A DNA stretch of 64,000 nucleotides from Pseudactinotalea sp. HY158. Lineage in GTDB: Bacteria; Actinomycetota; Actinomycetes; Actinomycetales; Beutenbergiaceae. Below are positions 47,001 to 58,700 of the stretch, in pieces. The position numbers and the translations under genes were made by a program. The notes beneath the pieces are model-generated. The model saw nothing but the letters and a program-made list of their open reading frames with translations. It searched no databases and had not been told where the DNA came from. Every line of letters begins with the position of its first letter. Within the stretch, counting starts at the first letter, position 1. Location: NCBI RefSeq assembly GCF_009660225.1, contig NZ_CP045920.1, positions 1,860,001 to 1,924,000 on the forward strand, read 5' to 3'.

Positions 47001-50000
47001 CCGCCGCGCCGGTCGGTCACCTGGTAGGTGAGCACCGAGGTGCCCTCCTGCTCCGGGGAGGTGAAGCTCACGAGACCGTCGGTCACCTCGACCTCGAGCC
47101 CGTCGGTCTCGGTGAAGGCGGGGACGCCGTAGGTGAGTTGGTCGCCGTCGGCATCGGTGTCGTTGGCGAGCACGTCGAGTTGGACGGGCCTGCCCGGTCG
47201 GACGTGCACCTCGTCGGCCGTGGGCAGCGGCGGTGAGTTGGTGGCCGGCGGCGGGATGATGCCGACCTGGATCTCGGCGGTGGCGGTCGCACCGAGCCGG
47301 TCGACCACGAGGTAGCTGAAGGTGTCGACGCCGTGGGCGTCGCTCGGGGCCCGATAGTCGAGCCAGGCGGTGCCCACCTCGAGCACCCGGCCGACCGTGG
47401 GCGCCTCGAACACGCCGGCGACGGAGACCGAGTCGCCGTCCGGGTCGAGCCCGAGCAGGTCGATCGGGATGCGGATGCGCTCACCGGCGAAGGCGCGCAC
47501 GTCCACGGGGCCGGGCCGCGGCGGGGAGTTGACATCGTCCGAGTGCGCGACCACGTGGATCGTGATGGTCGCCGAGGACGATTGCCCGTTCTCGTCCTCG
47601 ATGCCGTAGATCGCCGTGAGGGTGCCTGCCTGGTCGGGCGCCTTGAACCGCACGGTGTTCTGCGAGGTGAAGATCTCGCCGGCGCCCGGCTCCTCCACGA
47701 GAGCGTCCTGGAGTTCGAACGGCAGGCCGCCGGGGTGCATGTCGTTCTCGAGCACGGGGATCGTCACGTGGTCGCCCGCGCGCACGCGGACCGTGTCGGC
47801 CTTCGCCACGGGAGGCAGCGGCTCGGAGTCCGTGGGCAGGGGCAGCACGGTGACGGTGCCCCGGGAGGTGCCGTGACCGTTGGAGGCCGTGTACTCGAGA
47901 TCGGTCGGGCCGGCGATCCCCTGAGGCGAGGAGATCTCGAGCACCCGGTGGTCGGTGATCGAGACGTCGAGATCGGTGGGCGGCTCGACCCGCTCGACGG
48001 CGATGACAGCGCCCGCCGGATCGATGTCGTTGGCGAGCACGTCCACGAGCACCGAGCCGCCGGGAGGCAGGAGCGCCATGTCCGCCACCGCCGTCGGGGC
48101 GCGCTCGGCGCGGGCCTCGACGTCGATCCGCACGAGGCCCTCGGCGGACAGGCCGTCCTCGTTCGCGGCCGTGTAGGTCACGTAGTAGGTGCCCGGGCTC
48201 TCGCTCGTCAGGGTGAAGATCCCGTCGTCGAGACGGGGAGAGACCGTCGCCCCCTCGACGCCGCCGACCTGCGCGAGCCGCAGGTCGCGGCCACCCGGGT
48301 CGCGGTCGTTGCGCAGCGGTTCCACCCGGATCTCCTGGCCTGTGAAGCCGTGCGCGTAGTCGAAGACGACCTCGGGCTCGGCCGGCCCCTCGGGCAGCAC
48401 GGTCAGGTCGATCGCGATCTCGGTCTCGGCGCGCCCGTCGGAGACCCGCACCGGCACGGTCCGCTTCCCCGTACTCAGTCCCCGGTCGGCGATGCGCACC
48501 ATCCCGGTCGGGCTGGTCGTGATGTCGTGCTCGTCCATGCTCTCGCCGCCGACGACGTAGACGGGGTCGCCGTCGGGGTCCTGGACGGCCGGCATCACAT
48601 CGACGCTCGCGGCCTCACCCGTGACGACCGTCAGTTCGACGTCCTCGGTCTGCACCGGCCGCCGGTTGCCGTTCGGCGGCGTGGAGGTGAGCGTGAGTGT
48701 GGCCGAGTCCTCTCCCCCGCGGCCGTCGCCGATCGTGTACTCCACTCGCACGGTGCCGCTCGCCTGCTCCGTGGCGTGTAGTTGCAGGGCACGGCCGTGG
48801 TGCACGGGCTCGAGGGTCCCGAACGTCTCGGGCACGGCCTCGACGTCCGTCACCGCCAGCAGGTCCCCGTCCGCGTCGGAGTCGTTGGCGAGCACCGGCA
48901 GGGTCGTGGAGGATCCCGCTCGGATGCCGAGATCGTCGTCCTGCGCCACGGGGTCGCGGTTTTCCTGGTCGCGCTCGAGCGGGACGTCCTCCTGGACGAG
49001 GTCGTCGGACTCCTCCTCGTCCTCCTCCTGCTCGTCGGTGGGCGGGATGGTCTCGGTCCAGTTGTCCACGAGGACGAGGGTCTCCTCGAGCAGCCAGGAG
49101 TCGCCGTCGTCGAGGTTGTTGAGCGCCACGAGGTCGTGGTTGACCCGGAACCGCAGTTCACCCGTGCCGTAGTCGGGGATCTGCTCGTGGACGGCGGCCG
49201 CGGCCCGCTCCCCCGAACCACACCAGCGCACGTAATCGGCGCTCGACCAGGCACCGTGCGCGCAGCCGGCCACCTGGACCGGCTGCGCCGGGGCGCCCGC
49301 GGCCACGGGCTCGATCCGAGGCTCGGAGCCGTCGAGCGGCACGGCGATCAGGGCGTCACTGGTGGCGATGAACGCCTCGGATCCTCCGACCGACGGCGCC
49401 TGCAGCCGGGCGGAGGCGAGGTCGAGTCCCGTGTCGCTCAGGTCGATCGGCTCCGACTGCCCAGAGTCCGGACGTAGGAGCCGCAGACTGCGAGCACTCT
49501 CGTCGTAGGCGAGCACGACCGGCACCGTGCCGACGACGGTCAGCTGCGTCTGCGAGGTGCTCAGGTCTACGCCCTCGCCGAGCGGGGTACGCGTGACGGG
49601 ATCGGGTGCGTCGGAGCCCTCGGCGCCCGAACCGCCCGCCTCTGCATCCTCGCCGGCCGCCTCCTCGGCGTCGGATCCGTCCGAGCCGTCGGGGTCGCCC
49701 TCGCCGGTGTCCGTGGCGCCGTCGGCCGTCAGCTCCTCGACACCGGGCCGGGTGGCGGGGTCGATCGTGACGATCTCGGCAGGGACGGGATCGAGGGCGT
49801 GGACCGTGCCGTCGTCGGCCACCGCGAGGGAGGCGTCGTCGCCCACATGAGCGGTGGCGGTCGCGGTCGGGTCCTCGAGCACGGAGACGCCGTCGAAGGG
49901 CAAGGACCACATGTCGCCCGTGCGGGGGTCGAGCACGCCGACCGTGTTCTCGCCGAGGCCGACCTCGGCCTCGGACCCGAGCGGCACGCTGCTCCCGGCC

Positions 50001-50320
50001 AGGGCCACCATGGCCGTGTCTATCCGCTGCAGACTGCCGGCCTGCCGATCGAGGAGGTAGACGCTCTCGCCGCGCTGGCGCACGTCGAGCGACCGGGAGG
50101 TACCGGCGGTGCTCGCGTCGATCTCCCCGACCGGCTCGTTCAGTCGGCCGACGAGCACCGAGGCGTCGTTCGTGACCCAGATGCCGCCGTTGTGCAAGTC
50201 GACGTCGGCGGTGGCCACGCCCTCGTAGGTGAGGGAGAGGACGACCACGAGGGTGGAGACGAGTGCCGTGACGACGGCACCGACCCATTGCCGGCGCCTG
50301 GCTCGCCTGCGCTCCCGCAC
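44048..50320 (-). CDS. Giant Ig-like / fibronectin type III surface protein A
   Basis: A 2090-aa single-pass protein. A signal anchor (about 12-36) is followed by a beta-rich domain (about 40-400) and an acidic stalk. Ten or so cadherin/Big_9-like repeats follow (about 450-1510), each with a VLANDSDADGD-type motif. Four FN3 repeats (about 1515-1970) and a C-terminal domain (about 1975-2090) complete it. Cys pairs recur (VAGCAHGAW with VRWCG; CPNTTC; CNSYC; CTHRSC), suggesting extracellular disulfides. It is a close paralogue of protein B. The GTG start has GAGAGG just upstream. The MoxR gene follows after 83 nt. Confidence 0.88.
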   Translation of the reverse strand: MRERRRARRRQWVGAVVTALVSTLVVVLSLTYEGVATADVDLHNGGIWVTNDASVLVGRLNEPVGEIDASTAGTSRSLDVRQRGESVYLLDRQAGSLQRIDTAMVALAGSSVPLGSEAEVGLGENTVGVLDPRTGDMWSLPFDGVSVLEDPTATATAHVGDDASLAVADDGTVHALDPVPAEIVTIDPATRPGVEELTADGATDTGEGDPDGSDGSDAEEAAGEDAEAGGSGAEGSDAPDPVTRTPLGEGVDLSTSQTQLTVVGTVPVVLAYDESARSLRLLRPDSGQSEPIDLSDTGLDLASARLQAPSVGGSEAFIATSDALIAVPLDGSEPRIEPVAAGAPAQPVQVAGCAHGAWSSADYVRWCGSGERAAAAVHEQIPDYGTGELRFRVNHDLVALNNLDDGDSWLLEETLVLVDNWTETIPPTDEQEEDEEESDDLVQEDVPLERDQENRDPVAQDDDLGIRAGSSTTLPVLANDSDADGDLLAVTDVEAVPETFGTLEPVHHGRALQLHATEQASGTVRVEYTIGDGRGGEDSATLTLTSTPPNGNRRPVQTEDVELTVVTGEAASVDVMPAVQDPDGDPVYVVGGESMDEHDITTSPTGMVRIADRGLSTGKRTVPVRVSDGRAETEIAIDLTVLPEGPAEPEVVFDYAHGFTGQEIRVEPLRNDRDPGGRDLRLAQVGGVEGATVSPRLDDGIFTLTSESPGTYYVTYTAANEDGLSAEGLVRIDVEARAERAPTAVADMALLPPGGSVLVDVLANDIDPAGAVIAVERVEPPTDLDVSITDHRVLEISSPQGIAGPTDLEYTASNGHGTSRGTVTVLPLPTDSEPLPPVAKADTVRVRAGDHVTIPVLENDMHPGGLPFELQDALVEEPGAGEIFTSQNTVRFKAPDQAGTLTAIYGIEDENGQSSSATITIHVVAHSDDVNSPPRPGPVDVRAFAGERIRIPIDLLGLDPDGDSVSVAGVFEAPTVGRVLEVGTAWLDYRAPSDAHGVDTFSYLVVDRLGATATAEIQVGIIPPPATNSPPLPTADEVHVRPGRPVQLDVLANDTDADGDQLTYGVPAFTETDGLEVEVTDGLVSFTSPEQEGTSVLTYQVTDRRGGHAQGTLRVVVSEDAPLLPPIAVDDVVPGHAIVDTDTVTMDVLANDWDPDGSRHDLTLSVEPAEGGQDTAAGGARIIDGELVAPVRDERQVLLYTVTDTDGLTGKAFVEIPGRLDTGPVLRPDLDLSVDSGEEVVLDLADVVVAPSGKPVQLADAAATVATNSDGSSPVVDDTTLRFVSAADYVGPATLTFRATDAEDPNANGILVSTITVPIQVLPVGAVPPSMRGGSLDLEAGGDPQQLILGQLSDDLDTDVDDLTYEIVEAPAGFRAEITGGMVLEAAAEVDTPPDTTGAVSIRVTDPDGGSDTADIAVRALSSTAPLITTGDDDLGDVHQGRATPIDVLANDSNPFPGEPRTITDAFVETGSGDVAIEGDSLSITPSADFVGRMSIVYRVVDRTKDPARAVEGRVRASVLGAPEQPVPPRIESVGNREVVVSITPPSDNGAPITGYTVAPDGAGAQDCPNTTCTITGLANGTDYTFTVTAVNEVGESPPSGASAAATPDVKPGPVAPPTLTFGDRELGVDWSPPANEGTPIREYQVQISPSPGGSGQESVTGDVTSLTWTGLTNGTAYQFRARALNEAREPGEWGPWSATEIPAGVPAAPAAPTIERVDTPAGGQIDVAWVKPFENGAAIDAYHVTMITDGAPAEPVRFDASTTNHRFEVTNGRDYAFTVVAENRAGRSDPSPASEQVRSFGRPGIPTSVRAEPTGENGRATVSWTAPGDNGQAIRQYQYSIDGGSRWTGVSNGGTIGGLTNGTTYRLAVRACNSYCGEASAAVGVSTYGPPGSPDIDSTVGGQRITFSWRLPASDNGATISTVEYRTDGGWKRSKRDDSASVEPGWNSSGLIEVRVTNEHGQTTTGSASARTGANPVKPTLEVRRTRPANEGSACTHRSCAYVDIGYANLTPGETYTFEVWFPPADDRFGPPTDLRETVAVAVTDPSGVVRTERFYGYPGGDVKVAVAGGDLGGAEYSTTREWPDADPG

Positions 50321-50546
50321 TCAACCCTCTCTCGTCGCACCTGTCCTTCGGCGTTCGATCGTACCCGCCGCACATAAACGCTCGGCTACCGGTCGGGGTG
50401 TCGGCCGAATCACACGCACCCGGCTCCGACCGGAGGGGGCGTGGACCGTTCCCTGGATTCCGTGGGATGCAGCGGGATTCCATGGGCTTCGGGCTGTCGT
50501 TGAGTTGCCCGGGGTGAATGTCGGTGCTCGGTTCTAGGGTTGTTTC
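50321..50546. other. Divergent control region between protein A and the second HNH gene
   Basis: About 225 bp. It contains a close direct repeat, GGATTCCGTGGG (50456-50467) and GGATTCCATGGG (50474-50485). This is the only upstream sequence available to protein A and the MoxR unit unless they are read from far upstream through the antisense HNH gene. No clear -35/-10 pair was found. Confidence 0.5.
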
Positions 50547-52691
50547 ATGAGCACGAAGGCAGTCCGGCAGATGCGAGCGAGGCGAGCGGAGATCGCCTCG
50601 ATCGCGTCCGAGGACGCGGTACTGGACCGGGTCCGTCAGGTGCGCAAGGTCCAGGCGGGCGCGGAGGCCGATCTGTTCTTCCTGGCGATCGAGATCGCCC
50701 AACGCAGCCCGGTCACCGAAGAGTGCGGGGCGTGGTCGTGCCACACCGATCTGGCCCTGGGGGTCTCGTATTGTGATTCGGCGGCGAACTGGTTCGCGGC
50801 CGTGACCGGCTTCTCCACCGACGCCGCCCAGGCGATGCTCCTCGAAGCCCTCGAGGTCGCCGAACGCCTGCCACTGCTGTACGGGCGGGTCCTGGATGGG
50901 CGTACCCGGGCGCACACGGCCCGGCTGGTGGCCGAACAGACCCTCGGTTTGACTGTGGAGGCGGCCCGGTTCGTCGATGTCCAGGTCGCAGCCGCCGGCG
51001 CGATCCGGGGCCGATACGCGATCAAGGGTCTGGTGCGGGAGGCGATGATCACCCACATGCCCGACCAGTACGCCGACCTGCAGCGGGCGCAGGCCGATCC
51101 GCGCCGGGCCGATGTCCACATCGGCACCGACGGCACGGGCCGCATCGATGCGATCGTGTCCACGTTCGCGGCCCTCGATCTGGAACAGAGCCTGGCCTTC
51201 GGGGCCGCGCAACTCAAGGCCGCCGGATCCGGTGAGGTCCTCGATACCCGACGCTCGCTCACCTTCGAGGGCATCATCGCCGCCACCCACCACCCCGCAC
51301 CGGCTCGGCAGGACGCCCGCGACCTGACCAACGGGCAACCAGGCCAGCAGGCCCAGCAGGCCCGGCAGGCCCAGCAGACCCCGGGGACCCAGCAGGCCCA
51401 GGGACCGGGGGCGGGGGCGCCGGACTGCACGGGCGGCACCAACGTCATGGCCGCGGGCACGGGCGCGAGTCCAGCCGTGGGAGGCGCGGCCGGAGCGGCG
51501 GCGGGTCTGACCGGCGAGGCGCCTGCCACGGCTGCGGGCGGTGGTGTCTCGTGTGGGCCCGCGTGGTCGGGTCGGGGCGTGCCGCGGGCGAAGGTCGTCA
51601 TGTATCTGCACATGAACGCCTCGGCGTTCTGGCCCGACGGCAGGCCGCCCGACCACCCCGACTGTCATTCTGGATGCCGACCACCCGATCGTCATCCCGG
51701 CGACCGATCACTCGATCGTCATCCCGGTGATCGGCCTCCTGATCGTCCCGACCGTGATCCTGGCTGCCTGCTCGCCGGTGGGTCGTGCGCGGACCCGCCG
51801 GGCTCGGCCACCTCGGTGGACACGACTTGTCCCGAACACGCCGCCGGTCCGGCTCGTCCCGAACACGCCGCAGGTCCGGCTCGTCCCGAACACGCCGCAG
51901 GTCCGGCCTACGTCGCGGGCCGGTTGGCCCGCGAACCCGTGCGCATCGAGGGGCCGGGGATCCCGCCCGGGCTCGTGATCAGCGCCGCCGAGGTCGTCGC
52001 CATGTTCACCACACCCCACGGCCCGGCCATGCCCGACAGCGCGCCCGTTGACGGGCCACGGGGCTCTGATAGGCCGCGCGGGTCTGGTGGGTCGTGGGGG
52101 CCGCAGATATTCGTGCGTCCGGTCATCGACCTCGAAACCGAACACGAAGTCGCCGGCTATGCCGCCGGGGACGTGATCAAGGACCACCTCCACCTACGGG
52201 ATCGAACCTGCGTGTTCCCCAATTGCGCCCGCCCGGCCCGAGCCTGCGATGCCGACCACATCGACCCCTGGAAGACCGACCGCCAGGGCGACCCGACCGG
52301 CGGGCCGACCTGCACCTGCAACCTCGCCAGCCTGTGCCGCCGGCACCACCGCTGGAAGACCCACAACCATCCCGGACAGCCGCAGGGGCGCGGCTCGTGG
52401 TCCTACGTCACGCTCGCACCCGGAACCTACTACTGGACCGGCCCCATGGGCCTACGGTTCCTGCGCACCCCGACCGGCACGACCGAGGTCACCGACCAGG
52501 CCTGGCACCGCCACGACCTCGCCGCACTCCAGGGCCCCGGCACACTTCCAGACCTCGGTGCACTTCCAGACCTCGGTGCACTTCCAGACCTCGGCGCACT
52601 CCCAGACCCCCAGGGCCTCGAGGGGCGCGCGGACGTTCAGGGGCTCCCAGACCTCGATCTCACGGCTCCCGCGGACTCGCCACTGCCCTGA
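50547..52691 (+). CDS. DUF222 / HNH endonuclease family protein (copy 2)
   Basis: A 714-aa protein of the same family as the copy near 21-23 kb. The DUF222 part includes LGVSYCDSAANWFAAVTGFS and ARLVAEQTLGLTVEAARFVD. The HNH part near residues 550-610 has CVFPNC, CDADHIDPWK, CTCNLASLC and RRHHRWKTH, so the metal and catalytic residues look intact. The linker is made of short repeats (PARPEHAAG three times; Gln-Ala runs), and the C-terminus repeats ALPDLG. It lies on the opposite strand between the two giant paralogues, divergent from A and convergent with B by 49 nt. Confidence 0.87.
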   Translation: MSTKAVRQMRARRAEIASIASEDAVLDRVRQVRKVQAGAEADLFFLAIEIAQRSPVTEECGAWSCHTDLALGVSYCDSAANWFAAVTGFSTDAAQAMLLEALEVAERLPLLYGRVLDGRTRAHTARLVAEQTLGLTVEAARFVDVQVAAAGAIRGRYAIKGLVREAMITHMPDQYADLQRAQADPRRADVHIGTDGTGRIDAIVSTFAALDLEQSLAFGAAQLKAAGSGEVLDTRRSLTFEGIIAATHHPAPARQDARDLTNGQPGQQAQQARQAQQTPGTQQAQGPGAGAPDCTGGTNVMAAGTGASPAVGGAAGAAAGLTGEAPATAAGGGVSCGPAWSGRGVPRAKVVMYLHMNASAFWPDGRPPDHPDCHSGCRPPDRHPGDRSLDRHPGDRPPDRPDRDPGCLLAGGSCADPPGSATSVDTTCPEHAAGPARPEHAAGPARPEHAAGPAYVAGRLAREPVRIEGPGIPPGLVISAAEVVAMFTTPHGPAMPDSAPVDGPRGSDRPRGSGGSWGPQIFVRPVIDLETEHEVAGYAAGDVIKDHLHLRDRTCVFPNCARPARACDADHIDPWKTDRQGDPTGGPTCTCNLASLCRRHHRWKTHNHPGQPQGRGSWSYVTLAPGTYYWTGPMGLRFLRTPTGTTEVTDQAWHRHDLAALQGPGTLPDLGALPDLGALPDLGALPDPQGLEGRADVQGLPDLDLTAPADSPLP
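51827..51907. repeat. 27-bp tandem repeat, three copies, in HNH copy 2
   Basis: Three near-identical 27-bp units encode PEHAAGPAR/Y in frame. The unit contains CCCGAACACGCCGCAGGT. It lies in the linker between the DUF222 and HNH parts. Confidence 0.85.
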
Positions 52692-52740
52692 CCGACCCGC
52701 CCGCACCTTCTGGAACGGGATTCCTGCACCGCAACCGGTG

Positions 52741-55700
52741 CTACCACAGCACCTTGTTCGTCGTGAGGGTCTCCGGGCCTCGGATGACGACCCAGAAGGT
52801 GCCGTTGTTCTTTCCGGCATACACCCCGTAGCTCGAGGTCCACGAACCGTTCGCGCCGACCGAGCCCATGGATTCGGTCCTCACGAGTGAGACCGAACCA
52901 CCGAAGTCCTGATAAATGTCGGCGGTGTACGAACCGGGCAGAATCTGGCTGAACGTCACCTTGAACGGAGTGCAGGAGGAGACCTGACAGCCGCTCGTGA
53001 AGGCAGGGCCGCGGCTGAGTGTCGCGGACGGGTTTCGAGGCTTCGCCCCGGTCGTCTTCGACAACGTCGCCGTGGTCACGTCGCCCATGTTGGTCGTCTG
53101 CCGGATCTCGACCTTGGCCGTGCTGGAGTATCCGACCTTCACGCTCTTGGATCCGCTCGCGGAGGTCGTATTCCAGCCGCTCGTGCCCGTGATCCGGATC
53201 TCCGTCTTGTCGATCGTGGCTCCCGTCGCCGAGCCGGAGCTCCAGTCGAACTTGACGGTCTCCTTGTCCACCGAGGCGTCGATGCTCGCCTTGCTCGCGG
53301 CGCTCCACGGCTGAGCACCGGGATCGGCCGTCTTCGTGGCGCTCGTGGAGTCGCCGTAGTTGTTCGTGGCGCGCACCTCGATCGTCATCTTCTGGCCCCA
53401 CTGACCCTGCTTCGTCACGGTGCCGGAGTTGTTCGCGTTCTGCCACGAGCCACCGTCGATGCGGTACTGGGTCGTGATGGTCTCAGCGCCCTGGTCGGAG
53501 CCCGCCGACCAGGAGAACGTCATGACCGGGTTCTTCTTCGTGGGGCTGTGGGTCTTGTCGATCTCGGGTGCCGCGATCGACGGCGCACCCGGCGGCTGCG
53601 GCTTCGGCATCGACTCGCTCGTGCTCACCGTGACGGACTGCGGCGTGTTGCCGGCCTCCGTCGGGGTGTTCGTCACCCGCACGTCGATGGTCAGCTGCTG
53701 TTCCCAGTTGACGCCGTTCACCGTGACCGAGTCCGTGTTGTTCGCGTTCTTCCACGATCCGCCGTCGATGCGGTACTGGGTGGCCACGGTGGCCCCGTTC
53801 GGGTTGCCCGCGGTCCACGAGAACGTGATCGAGCGCTTCGACTTGTCCGGGTCGGGCGAGTTGCTCGAGGAGAGGGTCGGCTCGCCGGGCGGGCCGTACG
53901 GCGTCACGGCATCCGGGGTGGACGGGTCGCCGCAGTAGGTGTTGCAGGCGTGCACGATCACCTGATAGCGCTGCCCGTTCGTCAGGCCCGTGATGGACCC
54001 GCCGTTGGCGACGGCGGTCCACGAGGAGCCGCCGTCGACCGAGTACTCGTACTTCGAGATCGCCTGACCGTTGTCGCTCGGGACGGTCCAGTCGAGGGTC
54101 ATGGTGCCGTTCGCACCCGTGGCCTTCGCGTCGACCGAGGTCGGGATGCCGGGCTTGCCGAAGGAGCGTACGGGCGCCGAGGCCGCCGAGGGATCGGACG
54201 TGCCGGCCTTGTTCTCCGCCGCCACCCGGAACCCGTAGTCGCGGCCGTTGACCACCGTGAACCGGTGGCTCGTGGTGCCCGGGTCGAAGCGCACGGGTGC
54301 CTGGGCGCTTCCGTCCTCGATCATCGTCACCCAGTAGGCGGCGATCGCGGCGCCGTTCTCAAAGGGCTTGGTCCAGGCCACGTCGATCTGCCCGCCCGCG
54401 GGGGTGTCCACGCGCGCGACGGTCGGCACCGCGGGCGCGTCCGGCAGGCCGGCCGGGATCTCGGTGGCCGACCACGGACCCCAGTCGCCCGGGTCGGGGG
54501 CGTCGTTGATGGCCCGCAGCCGGAACTGGTAGGCCGTGCCGTTGCTCAGGCCGGTCCACGTGTAGCTCGTGGTTCCCCCGCTCAGGCTCTGCTGGCCGGA
54601 GCCGCTCGGGGCCGGGGAGATTTGCAGCTGGTACTCGCGGATCGGGGTGCCCTCGTTCGCGGGCGCGGTCCAGTCGGCGGTGATCTCCTGATCGCCGAAG
54701 GTGAGGGTCGGGGGCGTCACGGGCGCCGGCTTGACGTCCGGTCGGGCGTCGGCGGAGGGGTTCGAGGCGGGCGACTCCCCGACCTCGTTCACCGCGGCGA
54801 CCGTGAACGTGTAGGTCGTGCCGTTCGTCAGGCCGCTCAGGGTGCAGGTCGTGTTCGCGCACTGCTGCGCGGCCGCGCCCGACGGGGTCACGATGTAGGA
54901 GCTGATCGGGGCGCCGTTGTCGACCGGCGGGGTGATCGAGACGACGACCTGGGCGTTGCCCACGGATTCGATCCGGGGAGGTGCCGGTTGCTCCGGCACG
55001 CCGAGCACCGAGGCGCTCACGCGGCCCTCGACGGTCCGCTCGGGTTGCCCGGTGACGTCCACGACCCGGTAGACGACGCTCATGCGGCCCACGTAGTCCG
55101 CGCTCGGGGTGAGCACGACGTTCGCGCCGTCGATCGTGACCGTGCCGGAGCCGGACTCGACCGTCGCGTCGGTGATCGTGCGCGTCTCGCCGGGGAACGG
55201 GTTCGAGTCGTTGGCGAGCACGTCGATCGTCGAGGCCACGCCCTGGTGCACCTCGCCCAGGTCGTCCGGGCCGGTCACGATGAGCGGCTCGGTCGAGGCC
55301 AGGGCCCGGACCGCGATGGCGGCGGTGCCGCTGCCGCCCTCGGGGTCGGTGGCCCGCACGGTCACGTTCCCGCTCGCGCCCGCCGCGGTGTCGATGTCGG
55401 CGCTCACCCGCAGCACCATGCCGTCGACGATCTGGGCGTCGAATCCGGCCACCTGGTCGACCACCTCGTAGGTGAGGTCCTCGACGTCGGTGTCGACGTC
55501 GTCGGTCAGCTGCCCGAGGATGAGCTCCTGCGGATCGCCGCCGGCCTCGAGGTCGACGCTGCCGCCGCGCATCGTCGGCGGCACGGCGCCGATCGGGAGC
55601 ACCTGGATCGGCAGGGTGAGGGTGGAGACGAGGATCCCGTTCGCGTTCGGGTCCTCGGCGTCGGTCACCCGGAACGTGAGGGTCGCCGGGCCGACGTAGT

Positions 55701-58700
55701 CGTCCGCGGACACGAACCGCAGGGTCGTGTTGTCGACCACGGGCGAGGTGCCGTCGGAGTTCGTGGCCACGGTGGCGGCCGCATCCGAGAGCTGGACGGG
55801 CCGGCCGCTCGGGGCGACGACCACGTCGGCCAGGTCGATCGCGAGTTCCTCACCGGTGTTGACGCTCAGTTCGACGTCGGGGCGCAGCACGGGGCCGGTG
55901 TCGAGGCGCCCGGGCATCTCCACGAAAGCGTGCCCGGTGAGTCCGTCGGAGTCGGTCACCGTGTACACGAGCACCTCGCGGGTGTCCGGCACGGTCACCT
56001 CGAGTTGGCCGCCGGCGATCCGGGCCCCAGCCTCCGTCGTCGAGGGATCGGTGATGCTCAGGCTCAGGTCGCTGCGGGCGCCGTCGGGATCCCAGTCGTT
56101 GGCGAGCACGTCGAGCGTGGCCGTCTCGGCGTCGATGATCGCGTGGTCGGGCACGACGTCGTCCACGGCGACGGGCTGGTGCAGCGGCGCGTCGGCGCTC
56201 ACCTCGACCGTCAGGGTGCCCTCGGTGGTCCCACCGCGCCGGTCGGTCACCTGGTAGCCGAGCACGAGCGGCCCCTCCTCGTCCGGGGAGGTGAAGGTGA
56301 CGAGGCTGTCCTGCACCTCGAGGTCGAGGCCGGCCGTCTGGGTGAACGCGGGCACGCCGAAGGTGAGCTGGTCGCCGTCGGCGTCCGTGTCGTTGGCGAG
56401 CACGTCGACCTGGATCGCGCGCCCGGGGCGTACCGAGATGTGGTCGGCGACCGCGAGCGGCGGGGAGTTCGTGGCCGGGGGCGGGATGACGCCCACCTGG
56501 ATCTCGGCCGTGGCGGTCGCCCCGAGCCGGTCGACCACGAGGTAGCTGAACGTGTCGATGCCCTGGGCGTCGCTCGCGGCCCGGTAGTCGAGCCAGCCCG
56601 TGCCCACCTCGACCACCCGGCCCAGCGTCGGCGCGTCGTAGACCCCGGCGAGGGTCACGGAGTCGCCGTCCGGGTCGATGCCCACGAGGTCGATCGGGAT
56701 CCGGATCCGCTCACCGGCGAAGGCCCGCACGTCCACGGGCTCCGGCCGGGGCGCGGAGTTCACCTCGTCCGAGTGCTCGACCACGTAGATCGTGATCGTC
56801 GCGGAGGAGGACTGCCCGTTCGAGTCCTCGATCGCGTAGATCGCCTCGAGCGTCTGGGCCTCGTCGGGCGCCTTGAACCGCACGGTGTTCTGGGAGGTGA
56901 AGATCATCCCGGCGTCGGGGACCTCGACCAGCTGCGACCGCAGCTCGATCGGGAGGCCGTCCGGGTGGGTGTCGTTGGCCAGCACCGGGATCGTCACGTA
57001 GTCCCCGGCGCGCACCCGCGCGGTGTCCGGTCGCGCGACGGGGGGCAGGGCGGTGCCGCTCACGGGCAACGGGATCACGGTGACCGTGCCCACGGAACGG
57101 CCGTAGCCGTTGGAGACCGTGTAGTCGAGGGTGGCCGGGCCGGTGAAGCCGCGGGCGGAGGAGATCTCGAGCAGCCGGTGATCGGTCACCGACACCGAGA
57201 GGAAGCCGGGGGCGTCCACCCGTTCCACGGCGATGACCCCGCCGGAGGGGTCGACGTCGTTGGCCAGCACGTCCACGAGCACCGTGCCGCCCGGCGGAAG
57301 CAGGGCCGTGTCGGCCACGGCGGTCGGGGGCGCCTGTACCGGGTCGGAGACGTCGACCCGCACGAGCCCCTCGGCCGAGAGACCGTCGTCGTTCGCGGCC
57401 GTGTACTGCACGTAGTAGCTGCCGGCGGCGGGGGCGGTGAGGGTGAAGATGCCGTCGTCGAGGCGCGGACTGATCGTGGCGCCCTCGGCCTCCCCCACCT
57501 GCGCGAGCCGCAGCGGCTTCCCGGCGGGGTCGCGGTCGTTCACCAGCGGCGAGACGTCGATGGGCGCGCCTGTGAAGCCGTGGGCGTAGTCGAAGACGAC
57601 CTCCGGCGGCACCGGTCCGGGATCGAGCACGGTCAGGGCGATGACCACCTCGGCCGTGCTGCGCCCGTCCGAGACGGTGATCGGCACGGTCCGCTCCCCC
57701 GTCGTGAGCCCGCGGTCGGAGATCTGCACGAGGCCGGTGGAATTGACCACGACGTCGTGCTGCTCGGTCGACTCGCCGCTGACCACATACACCGGATCGC
57801 CGTCCGGGTCCTGCACCGAGGTGAGCACGTCCACGCTCGTCGTGGCCCCGGAGGCGACGGTCAGGCCGATGTCCTCGACCTGTGTCGGGGGCTCGTTCAC
57901 GGACTCGGGCACGACGCGCATCGAGATCGTGGCGTCGGAGCTGCCGCCCCGGCCGTCGCTGATCGAATAGTCGACCTGCACGGTGCCGCCGGCGCCGCCG
58001 CCCGCGTGGAGCTGCACCGCCCGGCCGTCGTGCACGAGCTCGAGGGCCCCGAAGTTCTCCGGCACCGAGCCCACGTCGGTCACGGTGAGCAGGTCGCCGT
58101 CGGGATCGGAGTCGTTGAAGAGGACGGGCAGCACGACGCTGCCGCCCGCGCGGACGCCGAACTCGTCGTCCTGGGCCACCGGGTCGTGGTTCTCCTGCTG
58201 ATCGAGGGGCACGTCGTCGCGGGTGAGGTCCTGGGAGTCCTCCTCCTCGGCCTCCTCGTCGCTCGGCGGGGTCACCTCGGTCCAGTTGTCCACGAGGATG
58301 AGGGTGTCCTCGAGGAGCCAGGAGTCGCCGTCGTCGAGGTTGTTGAGCACCACGAGCTCGTGGTTGACCCGGAACTTCAGCTGCCCGGTCGTGTACCCGG
58401 GGATCGGCTCGTGGATCGGTTCGGCGCCGGTGCACGAGCGCACGTACTCCCCGCTCGCCCAGGCGCCGTGGGCGCAGCCGGCGACCTGCACCGGGGCGGT
58501 CGGAGTGCCGGCCTGCACGCGTTCGATCCGCGGTTCGCTCCCGTCGAGCGGGACGGCGAGGAGCGCATCGCTCGTCGCGATGAACACCTCGGAGGAGCCT
58601 GCGGACGGCGCCTGGATCCGTGCCGAGGCCAGGTCGACCCCCGTACCGGTCAGGTCGATCGGCTCGGCCTCCGGCCGAAGCAGTTCGAGGGTGCGGTCCT